DNA of 64,000 nt from Actinoplanes octamycinicus (GTDB lineage Bacteria; Actinomycetota; Actinomycetes; Mycobacteriales; Micromonosporaceae): contig NZ_JACHNB010000001.1 of the NCBI RefSeq assembly GCF_014205225.1, positions 3,701,501 to 3,765,500 on the forward strand. The letters are read 5' to 3'. Below are positions 58,572-64,000 of the stretch, piece by piece; position 1 is the first letter of the stretch, and every line of letters starts with the position of its first letter. A program made the position numbers and the translations under genes. Below the pieces are notes generated by a model. It made no database searches. It saw only the letters and a list, made by a program, of their open reading frames with translations, and was not told the origin of the DNA.

Positions 58572-61267
58572 TGAGCGACGACGCGACGACCCCCCGCCTG
58601 CTGCTGCTAGACGGCCACTCGCTGGCCTACCGGGCCTATTTCGCCCTGCCCGCGGAGAACTTCTCCACGGTCACCGGCCAGCACACCAACGCGGTGTTCG
58701 GCTTCACGTCGATGCTCATCAACATGCTCCGCGACGAGAAGCCGACCCACATCGTGGTCTCCTTCGACCTGTCCCGGAAATCCTTCCGCACCGAGAAGTA
58801 CGCGGAGTACAAAGCCGGCCGCTCGGAGACCCCGGCGCCGTTCCAGGGCCAGGTCAGCCTGATCCAGGAGGTCCTGCAGGCGCTGCGGATCCCGGTCGTG
58901 ACGAAGGAGAACTACGAGGCGGACGACGTCATCGCCACCCTCGCGACGCAGGCTCGCGCGGCCGGCATGGAGGTGATCATCTCCACCGGTGACCGGGACG
59001 CGTTCCAGCTCGCCGGGGAGCACGTCACCATCCTCTACCCGGTCCGCGGCGTCTCCGAGGTCTGGCGGATGACGCCGGAGGCGATCGAGGCGAAGTACTT
59101 CGTCCCCCCGTCGCGGTACCGTGACAAGGCCGCCCTGGTCGGTGAGACCAGCGACAACCTGCCCGGGGTGCCCGGCGTCGGCGACAAGACCGCCGCCAAG
59201 TGGATCAATGAGTACGGCGGCCTGGACGGCGTCATCGCGAACGTCGACAAGATCAAGGGCAAGGCCGGGGAGAACCTGCGTGCCCACCTGGCCGGCGTCA
59301 TCCGGAACTACGACCTGAACGCGCTGGTCTGCGACCTGGAGCTGCCGCTGCGCCCGGAGGACGCCCGCTGGCACGGCTGGGACCGCGAGGCGGTGCACCA
59401 GCTGTTCGACGCCCTGGAGTTCCGGGTGCTCCGCGAGCGGCTGTATTCGTACCTGGAGGCGGTCGAGCCCGAGGCCGAGTCCGGCTTCGACCTGGCCGGG
59501 CAGGTGCTGCGCTCCGGCGAGGTGGCCGGCTGGCTCACCGAGCACGCCGCGGCCGCCCCGGTCGGCGTCGCGGTCACCGGCACCTTCGGCCGCGGCACCG
59601 GCCAGGTGACCGGGATCGCGGTGGCCACCGGCGGCGGGCCCGCCGCCTGGTTCGACCCGACCGGCCTGGACCAGGACGACGAGCGCGCGGTCGCCGCCTG
59701 GCTCGCCGACCCGGACCGGCCCAAGGTGATCCACGACGCCAAGCCGGCCCGGCTCGCGTTCCGGGCGCACGGCTGGCAGCTGGAGGGCGTGGTCACCGAC
59801 ACCGCCCTCGCCGCCTACCTGGCCAAACCCGACCAGCGCGGCTACGACCTGACCGACCTGGCGCTGCGCTACCTCAAGCGCGAGCTGAAGGTGGACGCGC
59901 CGGACAACGGCCAGCTGGCCCTCTCCTTCGACGGCGACGACCAGGACACCGCGGCCGAGGAGGGCGTGATGCTGCGCGCCCGGGCCACCCTCGACCTGGC
60001 CGACGTGCTCACCGCCGAGCTGTCCGGGGACGGCGGCGAGTCGCAGCGCCTGCTCGCCGAGGTGGAGCAGCCGCTCTCGGTGGTGCTCGCCGAGATGGAG
60101 AGCCGGGGCATCGCGGCCGACACCGGTTACCTGTCGGAGCTGGAGGCCACCTTCGCCGCCGAGGTGAAAGCGGCCCAGCAGGCGGCCCACGAGGTGCACG
60201 GCCGGGAGTTCAACCTGGGCTCGCCCAAACAGCTCCAGGAGATCCTCTTCGTCGAGCGCAACCTGCCGAAGACCAAGAAGATCAAGTCCGGCTACACCAC
60301 CGATGCGGACGCGCTGCAGGACCTGTTCGTCAAGACCGAGGACCCGCTGCTCGCCCACCTGCTGCGGTACCGCGACATGGCGAAGCTGAAGTCGACCGTG
60401 GACGGGCTGCTCAAGTCGGTCTCCGACGACGGGCGGATCCACACCACGTTCAACCAGACGGTGGCCGCCACCGGCCGGCTCTCGTCCACCGACCCGAACC
60501 TGCAGAACATCCCGATCCGCACCGAGGAGGGCCGGCGGATCCGCCGGGCGTTCGTCGTCGGCAGCGGGTTCGACGAGCTGATGACCGCCGACTACAGCCA
60601 GATCGAGATGCGGATCATGGCGCACCTGTCGAAGGACGAGGCGCTGATCGCCGCGTTCAACTCGGGCGCCGACTTCCACGCCGCGACCGCCTCGTCGGTG
60701 TTCCACGTCGAGCTCGGCGAGGTCACCGCCGACCAGCGTCGCAAGATCAAGGCGATGAACTACGGCTTGGCGTACGGACTCAGTTCCTACGGCCTCTCCA
60801 ACCAGCTCACCATCTCCAACGACGAGGCCAAGGGCCTGATGGAGGAGTACTTCGAGCGGTTCGGCGGGGTGCGCGACTACCTGCAGGCCGTGGTGCTGCA
60901 GGCCGGCAAGGACGGGTACACCGCGACCATCCTCGGTCGCCGTCGCTACCTGCCCGACCTGAGCAGCGACAACCGGCAGCGGCGGGAGATGGCGCAGCGG
61001 ATGGCGCTGAACGCGCCGATCCAGGGCTCGGCCGCGGACATCATCAAGATCGCGATGCTGAAGGTGGACGAGGCGCTGCGGTCCTCCGGGCTGTCCTCGC
61101 GGATGCTGCTGCAGGTGCACGACGAGCTGGTGTTCGAGGTGGCGCCGGGGGAGCGGGAGGCGCTGGAGGAGCTGGTCCGGCGGGAGATGGGCGGGGCCTA
61201 CCCGCTGTCCGTGCCGCTGGAGGTGTCGGTCGGCCACGGCCGCGACTGGAACGGCGCCGACCACTGA
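58571..61267 (+). CDS. polA: DNA polymerase I
   Basis: Repair and Okazaki-fragment polymerase, 898 residues. The 5'-3' nuclease domain (1-300) has LLLDGHSLAYRAYFAL, NYEADDVIATLA, GDRDAFQL and VGETSDNLPGVPGVGDKTAAKW. The central 3'-5' exonuclease-like domain lacks the DxE metal site (VGVAVTGTFGRGTG around residues 325-345), so proofreading is probably lost, as in other actinobacteria. Polymerase motif A is DYSQIEMRIMAHLS (Asp674), motif B RRKIKAMNYGLAYG and motif C LQVHDELVFEV. Confidence 0.96.
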   Translation: MSDDATTPRLLLLDGHSLAYRAYFALPAENFSTVTGQHTNAVFGFTSMLINMLRDEKPTHIVVSFDLSRKSFRTEKYAEYKAGRSETPAPFQGQVSLIQEVLQALRIPVVTKENYEADDVIATLATQARAAGMEVIISTGDRDAFQLAGEHVTILYPVRGVSEVWRMTPEAIEAKYFVPPSRYRDKAALVGETSDNLPGVPGVGDKTAAKWINEYGGLDGVIANVDKIKGKAGENLRAHLAGVIRNYDLNALVCDLELPLRPEDARWHGWDREAVHQLFDALEFRVLRERLYSYLEAVEPEAESGFDLAGQVLRSGEVAGWLTEHAAAAPVGVAVTGTFGRGTGQVTGIAVATGGGPAAWFDPTGLDQDDERAVAAWLADPDRPKVIHDAKPARLAFRAHGWQLEGVVTDTALAAYLAKPDQRGYDLTDLALRYLKRELKVDAPDNGQLALSFDGDDQDTAAEEGVMLRARATLDLADVLTAELSGDGGESQRLLAEVEQPLSVVLAEMESRGIAADTGYLSELEATFAAEVKAAQQAAHEVHGREFNLGSPKQLQEILFVERNLPKTKKIKSGYTTDADALQDLFVKTEDPLLAHLLRYRDMAKLKSTVDGLLKSVSDDGRIHTTFNQTVAATGRLSSTDPNLQNIPIRTEEGRRIRRAFVVGSGFDELMTADYSQIEMRIMAHLSKDEALIAAFNSGADFHAATASSVFHVELGEVTADQRRKIKAMNYGLAYGLSSYGLSNQLTISNDEAKGLMEEYFERFGGVRDYLQAVVLQAGKDGYTATILGRRRYLPDLSSDNRQRREMAQRMALNAPIQGSAADIIKIAMLKVDEALRSSGLSSRMLLQVHDELVFEVAPGEREALEELVRREMGGAYPLSVPLEVSVGHGRDWNGADH

Positions 61268-61320
61268 TGTCCGGGCCGGCTCGGGTCTCGCCCGGGCCGG
61301 CCGTGCCCCGTCGACTGCAT

Positions 61321-61403
61321 CCCGTGCGGTCGGGGCGGCCGTGCCTCGCCAGCCGGGTCCCGTGCGGTCGGAGGCGGCCGGGTCCCGTGCGGTCGGGGCG
61401 GCC
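61321..61403 (+). repeat. Three short direct repeats after polA
   Basis: CCCGTGCGGTCGGGGCGGCC occurs at 61321-61340 and 61384-61403, with a one-base-longer variant (GGAGGCGGCC end) at 61359-61379. Spacing is 38 and 25 bp. The interval 61268-61530 has no supported gene. A GTTTTGGGTACCCC at about 61484 weakly resembles the 3'-end element. Confidence 0.6.
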
Positions 61404-61530
61404 TGCGCGGGTGGCCTGCGCGGGCGGGTCGTCGCACATGTGGGTGTTTTTGGGCTCGTTCGGGCGTCTCGGCGCAGTTTTGGGTACCCCGGGGGCTTCG
61501 CGGCTTGCTCCGATCTGCCACGCTGGACCG

Positions 61531-61989
61531 ATGTCGAGCCGATCGATGTCGATGGAGCAGACCGTGCATCCGGCCGTGCCGCGCATGACCGGCCCGGTGG
61601 CCGGGATGACGACTCCGGCCGCTCCACCCGACGTCGTCTCGGTGTCCGCCGGCCGGGTCGGGCTGTCGGTCACCACCGACGGCGTGGGGCTGACCGTCGC
61701 CCCGCTGGAGGCGTCCATCGCGACCGAGTTCGCGGCGATGTTCAAGGCGCTCGGCGACCCGGTCCGGCTGCGGCTGCTCTCGATGATCGCCTCGGCCTCC
61801 GACGGCGAGATCTGCGTCTGTGACCTGAGCAGCGCGTTCCACCTGACCGGCCCGACCATCTCGCACCACCTGCGGATCCTGCGCGAGGCCGGCCTGGTCG
61901 ACTGCGACCGCCGCGGCACCTGGGTCTACTACCGCGCCGTCCCGGCCACCCTGATCCTGCTCGCCGGCCTCCTGCACACCTCGGCCTGA
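61531..61989 (+). CDS. ArsR/SmtB-family metalloregulator
   Basis: A 152-residue winged-helix repressor. IATEFAAMFKALGDPVRLRLLSMIASASDGEICVCDLSSAFHLTGPTISHHLRILREAGLVDCDRRGTWVYYRAVP is the full HTH domain. The CVC at the start of the recognition region resembles the arsenite-binding cysteines of ArsR. The N-terminal 60 residues are Met/Pro/Thr/Val-rich and unusual for the family. The start could be any of the ATGs at 61531, 61546 or 61552. No arsenic-resistance gene is adjacent, so its target is unknown. Confidence 0.88.
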   Translation: MSSRSMSMEQTVHPAVPRMTGPVAGMTTPAAPPDVVSVSAGRVGLSVTTDGVGLTVAPLEASIATEFAAMFKALGDPVRLRLLSMIASASDGEICVCDLSSAFHLTGPTISHHLRILREAGLVDCDRRGTWVYYRAVPATLILLAGLLHTSA

Positions 61990-62008
61990 CCGGGGCCGGG
62001 CCGGCGGG

Positions 62009-62332
62009 TCAGTCCTTGAGCGGGTCGTGGCCCCAGTTCATCAGGGAGTACCGCCACTTCGTCTCGGTGACGTCGCCCTGCGGGCGCTGGGCGAGGTGGC
62101 GGTGCACGTAGCCGACGACCTTGTGCATGTGCTGCTCGTCCGCCTCGGTCAGGGCGGACTTCTTCTTGTCCAGCAAGTGGACGATCTTCCGGCCGGAGTC
62201 GTGGCCGACCGACTCGGCGCCGGCCGAGGACTTCTGCCCGACGCCCTGGGACTCCTCGGTGCCGAGCCACTTCTTCAGATCCGCGGCGGACATGTTGACC
62301 ACCTCGCGGAACTCCGCGTAGACGTCAGCCAC
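62009..62332 (-). CDS. DUF3140 family protein
   Basis: A 107-residue conserved protein of unknown function. FREVVNMSAADLKKWLGTEESQGVG, SVGHDSGRKIVHLLDKKKSALTEADEQHMHKVVGYVHRHLAQRP and TKWRYSLMNWGHDPLKD are the full DUF3140 pattern, with a helical, Lys/His-rich character. The GTG start at 62332 overlaps the end of the DUF2945 gene by 8 bp, so the pair is coupled. Confidence 0.9.
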   Translation of the reverse strand: MADVYAEFREVVNMSAADLKKWLGTEESQGVGQKSSAGAESVGHDSGRKIVHLLDKKKSALTEADEQHMHKVVGYVHRHLAQRPQGDVTETKWRYSLMNWGHDPLKD

Positions 62333-62537
62333 GCTTCAGCGCTCCCGGCTTGTGCACCGCGTCCTTGCCGGTCTTGTCGCTGCGGACCCGGTACTGCGGG
62401 TCGTCCGGCGACGCGGCGACGGTGCGCCCGGCGGCCTCGGTCCGCTTGGTGAGCTTCTGCTCGACGGTGCCGTGGACGTTCTCGCCGTGGCTGCGCCAGG
62501 TCACGTGGTCGCCCTTTTTCAGGTCCTTGTCTGCCAT
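62325..62537 (-). CDS. DUF2945 family protein (HVA1 TUDOR-like domain)
   Basis: A 70-residue protein: KKGDHVTWRSHGENVHGTVEQKLTKRTEAAGRTVAASPDDPQYRVRSDKTGKDAVHKPGALKR is the complete small beta-barrel domain called DUF2945. Function unknown; the fold suggests peptide, nucleic-acid or protein contact. The ATG at 62537 is used; longer in-frame readings to 62900 are antisense to the methyltransferase. First gene of a two-gene unit with DUF3140. Confidence 0.9.
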   Translation of the reverse strand: MADKDLKKGDHVTWRSHGENVHGTVEQKLTKRTEAAGRTVAASPDDPQYRVRSDKTGKDAVHKPGALKRG

Positions 62538-62578
62538 GACCAGCAAATACCCCGCCCGGCCGTGATCAACCGGGGGCG

Positions 62579-63385
62579 TCAGCGGGCCGGCAGGTCGCAG
62601 ACGAAGATGGCGGTGCCGGGGAAGAGCCGGCCGCGCAGCGGGCTCCACTGGCCCCAGGTCTCCTCGTGACCCTCCGGCCACTCCGGCTCGATCAGGTCGC
62701 GCAGCACGAAGCCGGCCGCCACCAGCTCCCGGATCCGGTCGCCCAGCGTGCGGTGCTGCTCCAGGTACGTCACCCGGCCCTGGTCGTCGCGCTCCACGTA
62801 GGGCGAGCGGTCGAAGTAGGAGTTGCGGGCGAGCAGGCCGCTCACGTCGGGCTCGTCCCAGAAGATCCACCGCATCGGGTGTGTGACCGAGAACACCCAA
62901 CTGCCGCCCGGGCGGAGGACCCGGGCCACCTCACGCATCGCGGCCGCCGAGTCGGCGACGAACGGGATGGCGCCGAACGCCGTGCACACGATGTCGAACG
63001 ACGCCGCCCGGAAGGGGAGCGCCAGGGCGTCCGACTGGACGAGCGGAACGCGTACCCCAGACCTGGCGGCCGCGGCCCGGGCGTGCCGCAACATGCCCGC
63101 GGACAGGTCCATCGCGATCGCGTTGGCGCCCTGGTGGCGCAGCCAGCGGGCGCCCGCGGCGGCCCCGGCGCCGAGCTCCAGGACGTCCTTGCCGGCGACC
63201 TCGCCGAGCAGCCGGGCGTCCGCCTCGCGCAGCCGCTCCGGGCACCAGACGAAGTCCACGTCGCCGAGGAAGGCGCCGTGCTCGTCCTGATAGTCGTCGG
63301 CGTCGAGATCCCACCAGCTCCGATTGGCCTGGCGGGTCTCGTCCTCGGTCACCCGGGCGTTCCCGATCGTGGGGATCTCTGTCAC
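62579..63385 (-). CDS. Class I SAM-dependent methyltransferase
   Basis: A 268-residue methyltransferase of the methyltransferase-11 type. ANRSWWDLDADDYQDEHGAFLGDVDFVWCPERLREAD, motif I VLELGAGAAAGARWLRHQG, the acidic post-I AIAMDLSAGML, LPFRAASFDIVCTAFGAIPFV and EVARVLRPGGSWVFSVTHPMRW are clear. I recall WCPERLREA as common to an actinobacterial subgroup next to rpsA. Substrate unknown. The GTG at 63385 is preferred; TACCGT 7 bp upstream on the minus strand could be a leaderless -10. Divergent from rpsA. Confidence 0.9.
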   Translation of the reverse strand: MTEIPTIGNARVTEDETRQANRSWWDLDADDYQDEHGAFLGDVDFVWCPERLREADARLLGEVAGKDVLELGAGAAAGARWLRHQGANAIAMDLSAGMLRHARAAAARSGVRVPLVQSDALALPFRAASFDIVCTAFGAIPFVADSAAAMREVARVLRPGGSWVFSVTHPMRWIFWDEPDVSGLLARNSYFDRSPYVERDDQGRVTYLEQHRTLGDRIRELVAAGFVLRDLIEPEWPEGHEETWGQWSPLRGRLFPGTAIFVCDLPAR

Positions 63386-63707
63386 TCGACAACGGTACGA
63401 CAGGCGTGTCACGTGTCCTGATTCGGCTCAAAACGGGCATGCTGACGGGTTCTGTCCGAACAATGTGCCGCGGTCCTCAGGAGGGCTTGCAACCTGTGGT
63501 AATGCGCACGGTAAGCTAGTCGATGCGCTCGCGGAACGTGTGCCTCGGCAGGGAGCAGGTTCCACGGTCGCCGGTCTCGGCATGATCGACTGGTAATGAT
63601 CTGACTGCTCCTCGGTTGGTCGTCTCGTTCGTTCGTGCCGCTTCCAGCGGCAGTTCCGTCGAGCGCGGGAGACACCACGAATCCATCCGTTCGGAGCAAC
63701 TGTCCAC
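63386..63707 (+). promoter_or_regulatory. Long leader region of rpsA
   Basis: 322 bp separate the methyltransferase start and rpsA. TTGCAA (63487-63492) and TAAGCT (63512-63517), 19 bp apart, are the best promoter match and would give a leader of about 185 nt. It contains the perfect hairpin TGCCGCT-TCC-AGCGGCA (63636-63652). The rpsA ATG has only a weak ribosome-binding site. S1 genes are known to be autoregulated in E. coli; that here is inference. Confidence 0.4.
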
Positions 63708-64000
63708 ATGACGAGCAGCATCGAGGCCACCTCGAGCGCCAACAAGGTCACCGTCGACGACCTCGGCTCTGAGGAAGCTTTCCTCGCGGCCATCGACGAG
63801 ACCATCAAGTACTTCAACGACGGCGACATTGTCGAAGGCACCGTCGTCAAGGTCGATCGGGACGAGGTCCTGCTCGACATCGGCTACAAGACCGAGGGCG
63901 TCATCCCCTCGCGCGAGTTGTCGATCAAGCATGACGTGGACCCCGCGGAAGTGGTGTCGGTCGGTGACCACATCGAAGCCCTCGTCCTCACCAAGGAGGA
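63708..64000 (+). CDS. rpsA: 30S ribosomal protein S1, 5' part
   Basis: The first 97 codons are present; the gene runs off the window. S1 binds mRNA on the small subunit through repeated S1 (OB-fold) domains. After an N-terminal segment (LGSEEAFLAAIDETIKYFNDGDIVEGTVVKVDRDEVLLDIGYKTEGVIPSRELSIKHDVDPAEVVSVGDHIEALVL) the first S1 domain is seen complete enough to recognise. The polA-(...)-rpsA order is conserved in actinobacteria. Confidence 0.95.
   Translation, partial: MTSSIEATSSANKVTVDDLGSEEAFLAAIDETIKYFNDGDIVEGTVVKVDRDEVLLDIGYKTEGVIPSRELSIKHDVDPAEVVSVGDHIEALVLTKE

Noticed and set aside
58607..61627. 1006-codon open frame antisense to polA
   Set aside because: A complementary-strand artefact of polA codon bias with no motif and no ribosome-binding site.

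Overview
The window comes from a high-GC actinomycete, most likely a Micromonosporaceae member close to Actinoplanes. The evidence is the strong G/C third-position bias, many GTG/TTG starts, probable leaderless promoters (TAnnnT 7-8 nt before the start codon), actinobacterial families (TIGR03085, TIGR02234, DUF2567, DUF3140, PriA without TrpF, ANTAR regulator PdtaR) and gene order. From memory, the order his - hisI - trp - lgt - gltBD - pyk - tesB - tRNA-Leu - pdtaR - polA - rpsA matches the Mycobacterium tuberculosis Rv1599-Rv1630 backbone.

Layout. 0-5.2 kb: end of an unidentified gene, dnaE, a DUF2567 membrane protein and a convergent, overlapping Lon-N-domain protein. 5.3-11.7 kb: a tightly coupled histidine operon, hisD-hisC-hisB-hisH-(small membrane protein)-priA-(EamA transporter)-hisF. 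11.7-29.3 kb: an accessory islet separating hisF from hisI. It holds a 23-bp minisatellite, a YczE/MocR pair, an acyl-CoA ligase, a PfkB kinase, a second MocR regulator overlapping an APC permease, a heterodimeric ABC exporter, an rpsD paralogue of the cysteine-poor type divergent from a DUF2470 gene across a DtxR/IdeR-like iron box, and a long Pro/Ala-rich protein. 29.5-35.4 kb: hisI-trpE-TIGR02234 and trpC-trpB-trpA. 35.5-39.8 kb: lgt, a flavin monooxygenase, a 1-kb gene-free block of structured tandem repeats, and a GNAT protein. 40-49.6 kb: gltB-gltD, pyk-tesB, a DUF308 membrane protein. 49.9-58.5 kb: a tRNA-Leu(CAA) without a long variable arm, pdtaR, livKHMGF and a second amino-acid ABC importer. 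58.6-64 kb: polA, an ArsR regulator, DUF2945-DUF3140, a methyltransferase and the start of rpsA.

How the genes work together. Most of the backbone is amino-acid metabolism: histidine and tryptophan synthesis share the bifunctional isomerase PriA (no trpF is seen), GltBD supplies glutamate, and two ABC systems import amino acids. DnaE, PolA, S1 and the S4 paralogue are information-processing genes. Gene ends carry strong hairpins (25550, 27284, 46016, 48594). A short GGTACGCC-type element recurs just after stop codons in the sense orientation.

Most interesting signals: (1) the iron box placed to control an S4 paralogue together with a heme/iron-associated DUF2470 protein; (2) the repeated 3'-end element; (3) three 95-bp-period repeats with a fold-back core whose changes keep pairing; (4) exact 23-bp minisatellites; (5) an exporter inserted in the his operon. 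No integrase, transposase, CRISPR array or biosynthetic cluster is visible.
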